Made by a program: the position numbers and the translations under genes. A DNA stretch of 64,000 nt from positions 1 to 64,000 of the forward strand of contig CAIUWR010000068.1 in NCBI GenBank assembly GCA_903902915.1. Direction: 5' to 3'. Under the pieces are notes generated by a model. That model did not search any database and had not been told where the DNA came from. It saw nothing but the letters and a program-made list of their open reading frames with translations. This stretch comes from an uncultured Hyphomicrobiales bacterium (GTDB lineage Bacteria; Pseudomonadota; Alphaproteobacteria; Rhizobiales; Beijerinckiaceae). Positions 31,166 to 45,902 of the stretch are shown in pieces. The stretch's first letter is position 1; the number at the start of each line of letters is the position of its first letter.

Positions 31166-32563
31166 TCACATGTGGATCGCGCGCTTGTCCACGGCAAGGG
31201 CCGCTTCCTTGACGGCTTCCGACATGGTGGGATGGGCGTGGCAGGTGCGGGCGAGATCTTCCGCCGAACCACCGAATTCCATCAGCACCGCCGCCTCTGC
31301 GATCAGCTCGCCCGCGCCATGGCCGATGATATGCACGCCCAGCACGCGGTCGGTGGTCGCGTCCGCCAGCACCTTCACGAAGCCGTCGGAATGGCGCATC
31401 GCGCGAGCGCGGCCATTGGCGGTGAAGGGGAACTTGCCGACCTTGTAGGCGACGCCCGCCGCCTTCAGCTCTTCTTCCGTGCGGCCGACCGAGGCGATCT
31501 CGGGGCTCGTATAGACGACGCCCGGGATCACTTCGTAATTCACATGGCCATGCTGGCCAGCGAGGATCTCGGCCAGCGCCATGCCCTCGTCTTCGGCCTT
31601 GTGGGCGAGCATGGGGCCGCGCACCACATCGCCGATGGCGTAGATGCCGTCCACGCTCGACTTGAAATGATCGTCGATGACGACCTTGCCCCGCTCCATG
31701 GCGACGCCCACAGCCTCAAGGCCCAGACCATCCGTATAGGGGCGGCGGCCGATGGCCACGAGCACCACATCGGCGTCCAGCGTCTGCGCGTCGCCGCCCG
31801 CGGCGGGCTCGACCACGACCTGCGCGCCCTTGGCGAGGGCGGCGACCTTGGCGACCTTGTGGGACAGAAGGAAGGTGAAGCCCTGCTTTTCCAGCAGGCG
31901 CTGGAACTGCTTGGCGACTTCCATGTCCATGCCCGGCAGGATGCGGTCGAGATATTCGACCACGGTCACCTGCGCACCCAGACGCGCCCAGACCGAGCCA
32001 AGCTCCAGACCAATGACGCCCGCACCCACCACGACCATCTTGGCGGGAACCTTGTCGAGCAGCAGCGCGCCGGTGGAGGAGACCACCGTCTTCTCATCGA
32101 CCGTGACGCCCGGCAGCTGGGCGACGTCGGATCCGGTGGCGATGACGATGTTCTTCGTCTCCAGCACGGTGACGGCGCCGTCCTCAGCGGTCACGGAGAC
32201 CTTGCCCGGCGCGGCGATGGCGCCATGGCCGAAAAAGGCCTCGACCTTGTTCTTCTTCAGCAGGAAGCCCACGCCGTTCACATTGGCGGCGACGGTGTCG
32301 TCCTTGTGCTTCATCATGGCGGGCATATCGAGCTCGGGCTTGCCGACCTTGACGCCCAGCGCGGGCAGATCATGCGTCGCCGCCTCGAACATTTCCGAAG
32401 CGTGCAACAGCGCCTTGGAGGGAATGCAGCCGACGTTCAGGCAGGTGCCGCCATGGGTCTTGCGCTTCTCCACGACTGCGACCTTCATGCCCAGCTGGGC
32501 CGCGCGGATGGCGCAGACATAACCGCCGGGACCGGTTCCGATGATGACGAGATCGTAGGACAT
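31166..32563 (-). CDS. lpdA: dihydrolipoyl dehydrogenase
   Basis: [41 protein letters not shown] redox-active site; start trimmed to 32563. Confidence 0.95.
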   Translation of the reverse strand: MSYDLVIIGTGPGGYVCAIRAAQLGMKVAVVEKRKTHGGTCLNVGCIPSKALLHASEMFEAATHDLPALGVKVGKPELDMPAMMKHKDDTVAANVNGVGFLLKKNKVEAFFGHGAIAAPGKVSVTAEDGAVTVLETKNIVIATGSDVAQLPGVTVDEKTVVSSTGALLLDKVPAKMVVVGAGVIGLELGSVWARLGAQVTVVEYLDRILPGMDMEVAKQFQRLLEKQGFTFLLSHKVAKVAALAKGAQVVVEPAAGGDAQTLDADVVLVAIGRRPYTDGLGLEAVGVAMERGKVVIDDHFKSSVDGIYAIGDVVRGPMLAHKAEDEGMALAEILAGQHGHVNYEVIPGVVYTSPEIASVGRTEEELKAAGVAYKVGKFPFTANGRARAMRHSDGFVKVLADATTDRVLGVHIIGHGAGELIAEAAVLMEFGGSAEDLARTCHAHPTMSEAVKEAALAVDKRAIHM

Positions 32564-32574
32564 GGGGATCGCTT

Positions 32575-32847
32575 TCAGCTCTGGATTGGGACAGCCGCGC
32601 CGCTGAGAAGCGCCTGCGCGCGGCCGGGGAGACAATGGGAACAGGGGCGATATCCCGCGACGAGCGCGCTGGCTTCATCGGCGAAGAACACCCGGTTCTT
32701 CTGGTAGGAGCCGCGCGCCAGATAACGCGCGGCGGTCTTGCAATCGAGGCGCCCGTAGACCTTGCTGCGTCGATGACCGCCAAGGGTTCCGCGCGCGCCC
32801 GAGGGGATAGGACTTCCATCGGGGCCGGTGAGCGTGAAAGACTTCAT
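32575..32847 (-). CDS. stand-alone Ada-type metal-binding domain protein
   Basis: [15 protein letters not shown]...[24 protein letters not shown]. Confidence 0.75.
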   Translation of the reverse strand: MKSFTLTGPDGSPIPSGARGTLGGHRRSKVYGRLDCKTAARYLARGSYQKNRVFFADEASALVAGYRPCSHCLPGRAQALLSGAAVPIQS

Positions 32848-32869
32848 GCCGCCAGCCCCGAAGGAAAGA

Positions 32870-34075
32870 TCACAGATCGAGCACGAGGCGGGCCGGATCC
32901 TCAAGGGCTTCCTTGACCCGCACGAGGAAGGTCACCGCTTCCTTGCCGTCGACGATGCGGTGATCATAGGAGAGCGCCAGATACATCATGGGGCGGATTT
33001 CGATCTTGCCGCCGACCACCATCGGACGTTCCTGGATCTTGTGCATGCCCAGAATGCCGGACTGCGGCGCGTTCAGGATCGGGGTGGACATCAGCGACCC
33101 ATAGATGCCGCCATTGGTGATCGTGAAGGTGCCGCCCTGCATCTCCTCCAGCTTCAAGGCGCCGTCGCGGGCGCGCTTGCCGAAGTCGGCGATGGACTTC
33201 TCGATCTTGGCAAGGCCCATGCGGTCCGCATCGCGCAACACCGGAACCACAAGGCCCTTCTCGGTGCCGACCGCGATGCCCAGATGGTAATAGTTCTTGT
33301 AGACCAGATCCGTGCCGTCGATCTCGGCGTTGACCGCCGGGATGTCCTTGAGAGCCTGGGTGCAGGCCTTCACAAAGAAGCTCATGAAGCCGAGCTTGGC
33401 GCCATGCTTCTTCTCGAAGATGTCCTTGTAGCGGGCGCGCAGGGCCATCACCTCGGTCATGTCGACCTCGTTGAAGGTCGTCAGCATGGCGGCGGTGTTC
33501 TGGGCGTCCTTGAGGCGGCGCGCGATGGTCTGGCGCAGCTTGCTCATGCGCACGCGCTCTTCACGCACGCTGTCGTCGGCTGCGGAGGGGGCGCGGGCGA
33601 CGACCGGGGCGAGCGGGGTGGGCGCTGCGACCGGGCCAGCGGCCACGGCGGCGAGCACGTCGCCCTTCAGCACCTGGCCGCGCTTGCCGGAACCGGCGAT
33701 GGCGTCGGTGGAGAGGTTGTTGTCGGCGGCGATCTTCGCGGCGGCGGGGGCGGGCGGCATACCGGCGGGCGCAGCCTTGGGGGCGGCGGCCACAGGCGCT
33801 GCGGCGACCGGGGCGGGAGCAGGCGCAGCGCCAGCGCCGCCAGCCGTGATCTGACCGAGCAGAGCGCCGGGGGCGACAGTCTCGCCATCCTTGGCGACGA
33901 TCTCGGCGAGCACGCCGGAGGCGGGCGCGTTCACTTCGATGGTGACCTTGTCGGTCTCCAGCTCCACCAGGGGCTCGTCCGCCTTCACCACGTCGCCGGC
34001 CTTCTTGTACCAGCGGCCGATCGTTGCTTCAGAGACGGATTCGCCCAGGGTGGGCACGCGAATTTCAGTAGCCAT
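32870..34075 (-). CDS. sucB: 2-oxoglutarate dehydrogenase E2 (dihydrolipoyl succinyltransferase)
   Basis: Lipoyl motif [11 protein letters not shown]-rich linker, catalytic [15 protein letters not shown]. Confidence 0.95.
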   Translation of the reverse strand: MATEIRVPTLGESVSEATIGRWYKKAGDVVKADEPLVELETDKVTIEVNAPASGVLAEIVAKDGETVAPGALLGQITAGGAGAAPAPAPVAAAPVAAAPKAAPAGMPPAPAAAKIAADNNLSTDAIAGSGKRGQVLKGDVLAAVAAGPVAAPTPLAPVVARAPSAADDSVREERVRMSKLRQTIARRLKDAQNTAAMLTTFNEVDMTEVMALRARYKDIFEKKHGAKLGFMSFFVKACTQALKDIPAVNAEIDGTDLVYKNYYHLGIAVGTEKGLVVPVLRDADRMGLAKIEKSIADFGKRARDGALKLEEMQGGTFTITNGGIYGSLMSTPILNAPQSGILGMHKIQERPMVVGGKIEIRPMMYLALSYDHRIVDGKEAVTFLVRVKEALEDPARLVLDL

Positions 34076-34132
34076 GCATCACCTCCGCGCCAGGCGCGGC
34101 CTTTCGATTATGGTTGAGGGAGCCCGCGCCGC

Positions 34133-37108
34133 TCAAGCGGCGAAGGCCTCGTCGAGGAACGCCTTGAGCTGGGCGAGATGTTTGGACATGAGGCCGGTCG
34201 CGGTGGCGGCGGAGGCGGGACGGCCCACGTAACGAGCGCGCCTGGACTTGCCGCCGACCTGCGCGAGCACCCATTCGAGATAGGGCTCGACGAAGGACCA
34301 TGCGCCCATGTTCTTGGGCTCTTCCTGGCACCAGACCACATCGGCCTTCTTGAAGCGCGCCAGTTCGTTGACCAGAGCCTTGAGCGGGAACGGATAGAGC
34401 TGTTCCACGCGCAGCAGATAGACATCGTCCAGCCCGCGCTTCTCGCGCTCTTCGTAAAGGTCGTAATAGACCTTGCCCGAGCACAGGATGACGCGACGGA
34501 TCTTGTCGTCCTTCACCAGCTTGATCTTCTCGCCCTTCAGATATTCCGCATCGTCCCAGAGCAGGCGATGGAAGGTCGAGCCGATCGCCATCTCGTCCAG
34601 GGTCGAGACCGCGCGCTTGTGGCGCAGCAGCGACTTGGGCGTCATCAGGATCAGGGGCTTGCGGATGTCGCGCTGGATCTGGCGGCGCAGGATGTGGAAG
34701 TAGTTCGCAGGCGTCGTGCAGTTGGCGACCTGCATGTTGTCTTCGGCGCAGAGCTGGAGATAGCGCTCCAGACGAGCCGAGGAATGTTCCGGTCCCTGTC
34801 CCTCATAGCCATGCGGCAAGAGGCACACGAGGCCGGACATGCGCAGCCACTTGCGTTCGCCCGACGAGATGAACTGGTCGAACAGCACCTGCGCGCCATT
34901 GGCGAAATCGCCGAACTGGGCTTCCCACATGACGAGCGAATCGGGCTCGGCGAGGGTGTAGCCATATTCGAAGCCGAGCACCGCTTCTTCCGAGAGCATC
35001 GAGTTGATGACCTCGAAACGCGCCTGCCCGTCGCGGATGTTGTTCAGCGACACATAGCGCGCCTCGGTCTCCTGATCGATCAGCACCGAATGGCGCTGGG
35101 AGAAGGTGCCGCGCTCGCAATCCTGACCCGACAGGCGCACCCGATGGTCTTCATCGACCAAGGCGCCGAAGGCCAAAGCCTCGCCCATGGCCCAATCGAT
35201 CCCCTCGCCCGTCTCCACCATCTTGCGACGACCATCCAGAAAGCGCTGGATGGTCTTGTGCACCTGGAAGCCCTCGGGCGTCGTGCAAAGCTTTGTGCCG
35301 ATTTCCTTCAGGCGGGCGAGATCGACGCCCGTCTGGCCGCGGCGCGGGTCGTCCGCCATTTCGCTGGCGGCGGCGCGCATGCCCGACCAACGGCCATCGA
35401 GCCAATCGGCCTTGTTGGGCTTGTAGGCGAGACCCGCCTCGAATTCGGCGTCGAGACGCGCGCGCCAGTCAGCGCGCAGCTTGTCGACTTCGCCCTGCGT
35501 GACCACGCCCTGCGAAATCAGCCGCTCCGAATAGATCTCCAGCGTCGACTTGTGCGCGCGGATCTTCTTGTACATCAGCGGCTGGGTGAAGCTGGGCTCA
35601 TCGCCTTCGTTATGCCCGTAACGACGGTAGCAGAACATGTCGATGACGACCGGCTTGTGGAACTTCTGCCGGAATTCGATGGCGATCTTGGCGGCGTAGA
35701 CGACCGCCTCGGGATCATCGCCATTCACATGAATGATCGGCGCCTCGATCATCTTCGCCACATCGGAGGGATAGGGCGAGGAGCGCGAATAGCGCGGATA
35801 GGTGGTGAAGCCGATCTGGTTGTTGATGATGAAATGCAGCGAGCCGCCGGTGCGGTGGCCCTTGAGGCCCGACAGGCCGAAACATTCCGCCACCACGCCC
35901 TGACCCGCGAAAGCCGCGTCGCCATGGATGAGCAGCGGCACGACCTGCGAGCGCTCGATCACGTCGCCGCGCTGATCCTGCTTGGCGCGCACCTTGCCGA
36001 GCACCACGGGATCGGAAATTTCCAGATGGGACGGATTGGCGACGAGCGACAGATGCACGCTGTTGCCATCGAACTCGCGGTCCGAGGAAGCGCCCAGATG
36101 ATATTTCACATCGCCCGAACCCTCGACCTCGTCGGGGGTGAAGGAACCGCCCTTGAATTCATGGAAAATGGCGCGATGGGGCTTGCTCATCACCTGAGCC
36201 AGCACATTCAGGCGGCCGCGATGGGCCATGCCCAGAACGATTTCCTTCACGCCCAGCGCGCCGCCGCGCTTGAGGATCTGTTCGAGCGCCGGGATCATGG
36301 CCTCGCCGCCATCAAGGCCGAAGCGCTTGGTGCCGGTGAACCGCAGATCGCAGAACCGCTCGAAGCCTTCGGCCTCGACGAGCTTGGTCAAGATGGCGCG
36401 CTTGCCTTCGCGGGTGAAAGCGATGGTCTTGTCCGGACCCTCGATGCGCTCCTGCATCCAGGCCTTCTCGACCGGATCGGACATATGCATGAATTCGAAG
36501 GCGATGGTGTCGCAGTAGGTGCGGCGCAGGATCGCCAGCATCTCCGGGATGGTCGCGAATTCGAGGCCGAGCACGTGATCAATGAAGATCTTGCGATCAT
36601 AATCTTCGGGACCGAAGCCGTAGCTCGACGGCTGCAACTCCTCGTGATCCTTGCGCGCGTCCATGCCCAGCGGATCGAGATTGGCGTTGAGATGGCCGCG
36701 CATGCGGAAAGCGCGGATCATCATCAAGGCGCGCACGCTGTCGCGGGTGGCGCGCTGGATGTCGGCGGCGGAGACTTCGGCGCCCTTCGCCTGACCTTGG
36801 GCCTGGCCCTTGGCCTTCAGCTTGTCGGCGACAGCCTTCTCCACATCGCCCCAATTGCCATCAAGGGCCGAGATCGTGTCATTGCGCGGCGAGATCGGCC
36901 AGTTGGGCTTCTCCCAGGAGGCGCCCTGCGCATTGCGCGCGACGGTCGCGGGATCGTCCTTCAATGCAGCGAAGAATTCGCCCCAGGCGGCGTCGACGCT
37001 TGAAGGATCCTTCTCGTAGCGCGCATGGAGTTCCTCGATATAGGCCGCGTTCGCGCCATAGAGGAAGGAAGTCTGAAGCAGCGACTGGTTGAGTTCTTGT
37101 CGCGACAT
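34133..37108 (-). CDS. sucA: 2-oxoglutarate dehydrogenase E1
   Basis: MSRQELNQSLLQTSFLYGANAAYIEELHARYEKDPSSVDAAW; GMAHRGRLNVL; start trimmed to 37108. Confidence 0.95.
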   Translation of the reverse strand: MSRQELNQSLLQTSFLYGANAAYIEELHARYEKDPSSVDAAWGEFFAALKDDPATVARNAQGASWEKPNWPISPRNDTISALDGNWGDVEKAVADKLKAKGQAQGQAKGAEVSAADIQRATRDSVRALMMIRAFRMRGHLNANLDPLGMDARKDHEELQPSSYGFGPEDYDRKIFIDHVLGLEFATIPEMLAILRRTYCDTIAFEFMHMSDPVEKAWMQERIEGPDKTIAFTREGKRAILTKLVEAEGFERFCDLRFTGTKRFGLDGGEAMIPALEQILKRGGALGVKEIVLGMAHRGRLNVLAQVMSKPHRAIFHEFKGGSFTPDEVEGSGDVKYHLGASSDREFDGNSVHLSLVANPSHLEISDPVVLGKVRAKQDQRGDVIERSQVVPLLIHGDAAFAGQGVVAECFGLSGLKGHRTGGSLHFIINNQIGFTTYPRYSRSSPYPSDVAKMIEAPIIHVNGDDPEAVVYAAKIAIEFRQKFHKPVVIDMFCYRRYGHNEGDEPSFTQPLMYKKIRAHKSTLEIYSERLISQGVVTQGEVDKLRADWRARLDAEFEAGLAYKPNKADWLDGRWSGMRAAASEMADDPRRGQTGVDLARLKEIGTKLCTTPEGFQVHKTIQRFLDGRRKMVETGEGIDWAMGEALAFGALVDEDHRVRLSGQDCERGTFSQRHSVLIDQETEARYVSLNNIRDGQARFEVINSMLSEEAVLGFEYGYTLAEPDSLVMWEAQFGDFANGAQVLFDQFISSGERKWLRMSGLVCLLPHGYEGQGPEHSSARLERYLQLCAEDNMQVANCTTPANYFHILRRQIQRDIRKPLILMTPKSLLRHKRAVSTLDEMAIGSTFHRLLWDDAEYLKGEKIKLVKDDKIRRVILCSGKVYYDLYEEREKRGLDDVYLLRVEQLYPFPLKALVNELARFKKADVVWCQEEPKNMGAWSFVEPYLEWVLAQVGGKSRRARYVGRPASAATATGLMSKHLAQLKAFLDEAFAA

Positions 37109-37196
37109 CTTACGCCTCTTTCTCAGGTCCACCCTGTGGAATTTTGCGGCGTTCACGCCGCGAAGAGACCCCCGGGCGAACCCGGGGGCTTATGGC

Positions 37197-39283
<2,087 letters not shown>

Positions 39284-39374
39284 CGAGCGTCTCTCTGGTC
39301 AGCCGGCGCAGGGTCCGGTCGCAATCATACGTGTGGTCGGGGCCACGACTCGCGCGGCCCCGTGTTCGTGTAAA

Positions 39375-40430
<1,056 letters not shown>

Positions 40431-40568
40431 TCACGACAAAGTCTAAGATTTCGGCAGCGTTTTCCGCGGGCTGCGCGGACGGCGCAGCTAATGCTCATTT
40501 ATCCCTTGTTTATCATAAGGTTAAAGCTTTGACTTGGGGCTTCGACGCCGTCGGTGGAAATTGATGAC

Positions 40569-40592
40569 AAAAAACAAATTTTGTTATTTGTT
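40569..40592 (-). terminator. A/T-rich hairpin downstream of the TetR gene
   Basis: Minus strand AACAAAT...ATTTGTT followed by TTTT; 7-bp stem. Confidence 0.35.
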
Positions 40593-40594
40593 GG

Positions 40595-41203
40595 CTAGAG
40601 GGAGCCGCTCGCCAGCCCCCGGCGCAGCGCGCGGACCACCCGTTCGAAACGTCCGTCGATCTGCGCGCGGGTGACGTCCGCGTCGGCGCGGATGGCGGAT
40701 GGGTTAAAGAATCGGTGCGTCATGTCAAAAACCAGCGCCAGCGCCCGGCGAATGTCATGGGTCGGAAAGGCCCCGCTCGACATGCCGTCCTCCAGCACGC
40801 CGCGCACCTCCGCCTGAAACTTGAGCCGATGCTTGCGGGCCACGCCGCGTCCCAGCATGGAGGCCTCGATGAAGAGCTCGAAGACTCTGGGATCGGCCTC
40901 GAATTTATTGCGATAGGCCCGATGCACCGCCGACAAGATGCGTTCAAGCTTGTCGAAGGCGGGGTCTGGCGCGTCGCAAATGTCGCGAAGGCCGTTTTCG
41001 ATGGGTTTCAGCCATTGGGCGGTGATCGCGTCGATCAGCGCCTCCTTGGAGGGAAAATAGCGGTAGACATTGCCATGGGACATGGACGCCTCCCGGGCGA
41101 TGGCCACGACTGTCGTGCGCTCAAGCCCGTGCTGGCGAATATGTTCTGCGGCGAAGTCAAGAATGCGTACGTCGGTCGGTTCATTGCTGGAGGGCTTCAC
41201 CAA
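40595..41203 (-). CDS. TetR/AcrR family transcriptional regulator
   Basis: N-terminal HTH TTVVAIAREASMSHGNVYRYFPSKEALIDAI. Confidence 0.92.
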   Translation of the reverse strand: MVKPSSNEPTDVRILDFAAEHIRQHGLERTTVVAIAREASMSHGNVYRYFPSKEALIDAITAQWLKPIENGLRDICDAPDPAFDKLERILSAVHRAYRNKFEADPRVFELFIEASMLGRGVARKHRLKFQAEVRGVLEDGMSSGAFPTHDIRRALALVFDMTHRFFNPSAIRADADVTRAQIDGRFERVVRALRRGLASGSL

Positions 41204-41206
41204 GGC

Positions 41207-42382
41207 TCAGGTCTCGACAAGGCCGGTGGACTCCCCGCTCGCGACGTCGCTCGCAGTCCCGTGGGGCAAGGCGAGATAATCGCTGGAGCGCATCTCGATC
41301 AGACGCGAGGCGGTGCGCTCGAACTCGAAAGCCTCGCGCCCCTCCGTTCCCAGATAGAGCCCGGTCGGCGCATCCTGCGCCGATATGATCACCTTCACAT
41401 GCATGTCATAGAGCGCGTCGATCAGCCAGGTGAACCGGCGCGCTTCATTGCGTTTGGCTGCGGTCATGACGGGAATATCGTCGATCACCACCGTATGAAA
41501 TCGCCGCGCGATCGCCAGATAATCGCTCGATCCCAGCGGCTGCTCGCACAAATCATGAAAAGTGAAGCGCGCAACGCCGCCGCAGGCCTGCGGAACGCGC
41601 AACTGGCGCCCCAACAGATCGAGCGCCATGGGCTCGCCTTGGCTGCGTCCGCTCAACGCCTTGAAGGCGCGCGTCAGGGCCTCATGCGCCGTCGCGTCGG
41701 CGGGCACGTGATAGACCGGCTGGCCCGCCAGCTTCTCAAGCCGGAAATCGGTCCGCGCATCAAGCTCCATGACTTTCATATGCTGCTGGATCCGCGCGAT
41801 GAACGGCAGGAACAGCGCCCGGTTGAGCCCGCCTTCATAAAGGCGCCCCGGCTCGACATTGGACGTGGCGACCACCACGACCCCGCGCGCGAAAAGCGCT
41901 TCGAACAGCCGCCCCAGGATCATCGCGTCGGCGATGTCGGTCACCGAGAATTCGTCGAAACAAAGCAACCAGGCCTGCGCCGCCAGCGCGTCGGCGACGG
42001 GCGTCACCGGCTCGTCGCCTTTCGCGGTCCCCGCCTTGCTGGCGAGGCGCCATGCGTGAATCCGCGCATGCACATCCGCCATGAAGGCGTGGAAATGCAC
42101 CCGGCGCTTCTCCCGCACCGGAACCGCGTGGAAAAAAAGATCCATGAGCATGGTCTTGCCGCGCCCCACCGATCCCCACAGATAGAGGCCCTGCGGCGCC
42201 TCCGCCCGCAGCTTGCGGCCGAACAGCCAGCCCAGCATGCCGGAGCTGCGCGCCAGCTGATGCGCCGCCAGAGCCGCCACCAGCTGGTCGAACTGCGACG
42301 CGACGCGCAGCTGCGCCTCGTCCTGTTCGAGCGCCTCCTCGTTCAGGAGGACGTGATAGCGATCGGAAACGGGGCTTTGCAC
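41207..42382 (-). CDS. zapE: cell division protein ZapE (AFG1-like ATPase)
   Basis: GLYLWGSVGRGKTMLMDLFF Walker A, LLCFDEFSVTDIADAMIL; GTG start at 42382 preferred over TTG 42433. Confidence 0.9.
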   Translation of the reverse strand: MQSPVSDRYHVLLNEEALEQDEAQLRVASQFDQLVAALAAHQLARSSGMLGWLFGRKLRAEAPQGLYLWGSVGRGKTMLMDLFFHAVPVREKRRVHFHAFMADVHARIHAWRLASKAGTAKGDEPVTPVADALAAQAWLLCFDEFSVTDIADAMILGRLFEALFARGVVVVATSNVEPGRLYEGGLNRALFLPFIARIQQHMKVMELDARTDFRLEKLAGQPVYHVPADATAHEALTRAFKALSGRSQGEPMALDLLGRQLRVPQACGGVARFTFHDLCEQPLGSSDYLAIARRFHTVVIDDIPVMTAAKRNEARRFTWLIDALYDMHVKVIISAQDAPTGLYLGTEGREAFEFERTASRLIEMRSSDYLALPHGTASDVASGESTGLVET

Positions 42383-42582
42383 CGGGCGGGAACTCCTTCG
42401 ACCCTCGGTCAGTAACCGTGGCTGCGGTCGCAACGCAAGCCCGGCGGCGCGACGAACTGTCGAGATTCCGTCATTCGTCGAAGTGACAAGAGGCCTTTGC
42501 CGGATTTCTGTTTTTCCGCCAATGTTTGGGCGGCATGATGGGGTAACGGAAGAGACGACAACTTGACCACGCGGAGCGTATC

Positions 42583-43170
42583 TTGGCCCAGGCTTCTGTC
42601 AGCAATGGCGTTCTTCGTCGGCTTTTGGCTGCGGACCTCAGCGGGTTTCGCGACCATTTGCTGCGTCTCGATTCCGCCAGCCGCCGGTCGCGTTTCGGCA
42701 TGGAGGCGCCGGACGCCTTCGTCGAGGCATATGCCGACCGTTGTTTCGGCATCGACGATGTCATCTACGGTTTCGTTTCAGAAGGCGTGGTTCGGGCGGC
42801 GGGCGAATTGCGGGGCATTGGCCACAATCTGCCGCTGGGCATCGGCGCGAGCGCGGAAGCGGCCTTCAGCGTCGAGGTGGAGTGGCGCCGCCAGGGCATT
42901 GGCGCGCGGCTGATGTCGCGCATCGTGCGGGCCGCGCGCAATCGGCGGGCTGAGGTTCTCTACATGAGTTGCCTCGCCAATAACGAGCCGATGTTGCGCC
43001 TCGCCCGCAAATTCTCCGCCCAACTGCGGTATGAACCACAGGCGGCCCTTGGAGAAATCGCCCCCAGAGCGCCGACCCCCGCCACTTATCTGGGCGAGGC
43101 GGCCGATGACTTCACCGGCTTCGCCACCGCCATGATGGACCTGCAACGCCGCGGCGCCGAGCTGCGCTGA
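42583..43170 (+). CDS. GNAT family N-acetyltransferase
   Basis: SVEVEWRRQGIGARLMSRIVRAAR acetyl-CoA binding motif; TTG start. Confidence 0.82.
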   Translation: MAQASVSNGVLRRLLAADLSGFRDHLLRLDSASRRSRFGMEAPDAFVEAYADRCFGIDDVIYGFVSEGVVRAAGELRGIGHNLPLGIGASAEAAFSVEVEWRRQGIGARLMSRIVRAARNRRAEVLYMSCLANNEPMLRLARKFSAQLRYEPQAALGEIAPRAPTPATYLGEAADDFTGFATAMMDLQRRGAELR

Positions 43171-43179
43171 ACGCAAAAA

Positions 43180-43198
43180 GGCCCCGGAAACCGGGGCC
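43180..43198. terminator. bidirectional terminator between GNAT (+) and sdhB (-)
   Basis: GGCCCCGG-AAA-CCGGGGCC flanked by A and T runs. Confidence 0.75.
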
Positions 43199-43221
43199 TT
43201 TGAACGGGGACGGCGGTCAGC

Positions 43222-44001
43222 TCAGAGCTGGCGCGCGATCATCATCGACTTGATTTCGGCGATGGCCTTGGCCGGGTTCAGCCCCTTGGGGCACGCCTTG
43301 GCGCAGTTCATGATCGTGTGGCAACGATACAGCCGGAACGGATCCTCGAGATTGTCGAGACGGGCGCCGGTGGCTTCGTCACGCGAATCGATCAGCCAGC
43401 GATAGGCCTGAAGCAGCGCGGCGGGGCCGAGATAGCGGTCGCCGTTCCACCAGTAGCTCGGGCAAGAGGTCGAGCAGCAGGCGCACAGGATGCACTCATA
43501 GAGGCCGTCGAGCTTCACCCGGTCTTCCGGCGACTGGCGCCATTCCTTCTCGGGCTGCGGCGTGTCGGTCTTCAACCACGGCTCGATGGAGGCGTGCTGG
43601 GCGTAGAAGCGGGTCAGATCGGGCACCAGATCCTTCACCACCGGCATATGCGGCAGGGGATAGATCTTGATGGCGCCGCTGATCGAGGCCATGTCCTTCG
43701 TGCAGGCGAGCGTGTTCGTCCCGTCGATGTTCATGGCGCAGGAGCCGCAGATGCCTTCGCGGCAGGAGCGGCGGAAGGTCAGCGTCGCGTCGACCTTGTT
43801 CTTGATATAGAGCAGCGCGTCCAGCACCATCGGGCCGCAATCGTCCATGTCGACGAAATAGGTGTCGACGCGCGGATTGGCGTTGTCGTCGGGATTCCAC
43901 CGGTAGACGCGGAATTCGCGAACATTGGACGTGTTCGCCGGGCGAGGCCAGGTCTTGCCGACCGTGGGGCGGGAGTTCTTGGGAAGCGCGAGTTCGACCA
44001 T
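43222..44001 (-). CDS. sdhB: succinate dehydrogenase iron-sulfur subunit
   Basis: [49 protein letters not shown]. Confidence 0.97.
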   Translation of the reverse strand: MVELALPKNSRPTVGKTWPRPANTSNVREFRVYRWNPDDNANPRVDTYFVDMDDCGPMVLDALLYIKNKVDATLTFRRSCREGICGSCAMNIDGTNTLACTKDMASISGAIKIYPLPHMPVVKDLVPDLTRFYAQHASIEPWLKTDTPQPEKEWRQSPEDRVKLDGLYECILCACCSTSCPSYWWNGDRYLGPAALLQAYRWLIDSRDEATGARLDNLEDPFRLYRCHTIMNCAKACPKGLNPAKAIAEIKSMMIARQL

Positions 44002-44044
44002 TGCAGTTTTGACTCCGGGCGATGCGGGATCAGTGCACGCGAGA

Positions 44045-45874
44045 TCAGTAAACGCGAGCTTTGGGCTCGATATACTGCACTTCGTTCGTCATCGTGTAGG
44101 TATGGACCGGACGGAAGTCGATCGAAACCGCCTTCTTGTCGCCGTCGGTCCAGGCGAGGGTATGCTTCATCCAGTTCTTGTCGTCGCGGTTGGGGAAATC
44201 CTCGCGGGCGTGGGCGCCGCGGCTTTCCTTGCGCTCGACCGCCGAATCCATGGTCACCACCGCCTGCACGATGAGATTGTCGAATTCGAGGGTTTCGAGC
44301 AGATCCGAGTTCCAGATCAGCGAACGGTCGGTGATGCTGATGTCGGCGACGCCGGACCAGACTTCGTGGATGAGGTTGGAGCCCTGTTCCAGAACCTCGC
44401 CGGTGCGGAACACCGCGCAGTTGTTCTGCATGGTGGCCTGCATCTTGTCGCGCAGCTGCGCGGTCGAGGTTCCGCCCTTGGCGTGGCGGAACTTGTCGAG
44501 GCGCGACAGGGCGAGATCCGCCGAGTCGGCGGGCAGCTCCGGCTTCTTCTCGCCGGGCGTCACCAGTTCGGCGGCGCGCAGACCTGCGGCGCGACCGAAG
44601 ACCACCAGATCGATCAGCGAGTTGGAGCCAAGACGATTGGCGCCATGCACGGAGACGCAAGCCGCCTCGCCCAGAGCCATCAGGCCGGGCACGATGGTGT
44701 CGGGATCGCCGTCGCGCTTGGTCAGCACTTCGCCGTGATAGTTCGTGGGGATGCCGCCCATGTTGTAATGCACGGTCGGCAGAACCGGGATCGGCTCCTT
44801 GGTCACATCGACGCCCGCGAAGATGCGCGCGCTCTCGGAGATGCCGGGCAGACGCTCGTGCAGGATCTTCGGATCGAGATGATCGAGGTGAAGATAGATG
44901 TGATCCTTGTTCTTGCCGACGCCGCGGCCTTCCAGGATCTCGATGGTCATGGCGCGCGAGACGACGTCGCGCGAGGCGAGATCCTTCGCGGAGGGCGCGT
45001 AGCGCTCCATGAAGCGCTCGCCAGCGCTATTGGTGACATAGCCGCCTTCGCCGCGCGCGCCCTCGGTGATGAGGCAACCCGAGCCGTAGATGCCGGTGGG
45101 ATGGAACTGCACGAATTCCATATCCTGCAGGGGCAGGCCCGCGCGCAGCACCATGGCGTTGCCGTCGCCGGTGCAGGTATGCGCCGAGGTGGCGGAGAAA
45201 TAGGCGCGGCCGTAACCGCCGGTGGCCAGAATGGTCTGGCTTGAGCGGAAGCGGTGGATCGAGCCGTCATCCATCTTGATGCAGACCACGCCGCAGCAGC
45301 GGCCCGACTGATCCATGATCAGGTCGATGGCGAAATATTCGATGAAGAACTCGGTCGAGTTGCGCAGCGCCTGCCCATAGAGCGTGTGCAGGATGGCGTG
45401 GCCGGTGCGGTCGGCGGCGGCGCAGGTGCGCTGCGCGGTGCCTTCGCCGTAGTTGGTGGTCATGCCGCCGAAGGGGCGCTGGTAGATCTTGCCCTCTTCC
45501 GTGCGGGAGAAGGGCACGCCCCAATGCTCCAGCTCGTAGACGGCTTCGGGCGCGTTGCGGCACAGATATTCGATGGAGTCCTGATCGCCCAGCCAGTCGG
45601 ACCCCTTGACGGTGTCATACATGTGCCAGCGCCAGTCGTCCGGGCCCATGTTGCCGAGCGAGGCGGAGATGCCGCCCTGCGCCGCGACCGTATGGGAGCG
45701 GGTGGGGAACACTTTCGAGATGCAGGCCGTGCGCAGGCCCGCCTGCGAGCAGCCGACGGTGGCGCGAAGGCCTGCGCCGCCAGCGCCCACGACCACGACG
45801 TCGAACGTGTGGTCGGTGATCGGATAGGCTTTGCCGTTGAAGCCGGGCGCGGTGGATCCGGTTGCGTTGGCCAT
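44045..45874 (-). CDS. sdhA: succinate dehydrogenase flavoprotein subunit
   Basis: [32 protein letters not shown]. Confidence 0.97.
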   Translation of the reverse strand: MANATGSTAPGFNGKAYPITDHTFDVVVVGAGGAGLRATVGCSQAGLRTACISKVFPTRSHTVAAQGGISASLGNMGPDDWRWHMYDTVKGSDWLGDQDSIEYLCRNAPEAVYELEHWGVPFSRTEEGKIYQRPFGGMTTNYGEGTAQRTCAAADRTGHAILHTLYGQALRNSTEFFIEYFAIDLIMDQSGRCCGVVCIKMDDGSIHRFRSSQTILATGGYGRAYFSATSAHTCTGDGNAMVLRAGLPLQDMEFVQFHPTGIYGSGCLITEGARGEGGYVTNSAGERFMERYAPSAKDLASRDVVSRAMTIEILEGRGVGKNKDHIYLHLDHLDPKILHERLPGISESARIFAGVDVTKEPIPVLPTVHYNMGGIPTNYHGEVLTKRDGDPDTIVPGLMALGEAACVSVHGANRLGSNSLIDLVVFGRAAGLRAAELVTPGEKKPELPADSADLALSRLDKFRHAKGGTSTAQLRDKMQATMQNNCAVFRTGEVLEQGSNLIHEVWSGVADISITDRSLIWNSDLLETLEFDNLIVQAVVTMDSAVERKESRGAHAREDFPNRDDKNWMKHTLAWTDGDKKAVSIDFRPVHTYTMTNEVQYIEPKARVY

Positions 45875-45902
45875 GGTGTTCTAGCCCCTCGAAAGCCTGA
45901 TG

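Noticed and set aside
33720-33850. GC-rich repetitive stretch in sucB
   Set aside because: Explained by the Ala/Pro-rich interdomain linker of E2 subunits.
34178-37003. 941-aa plus-strand ORF opposite sucA
   Set aside because: Antisense shadow of a clear sucA in high-G+C DNA.
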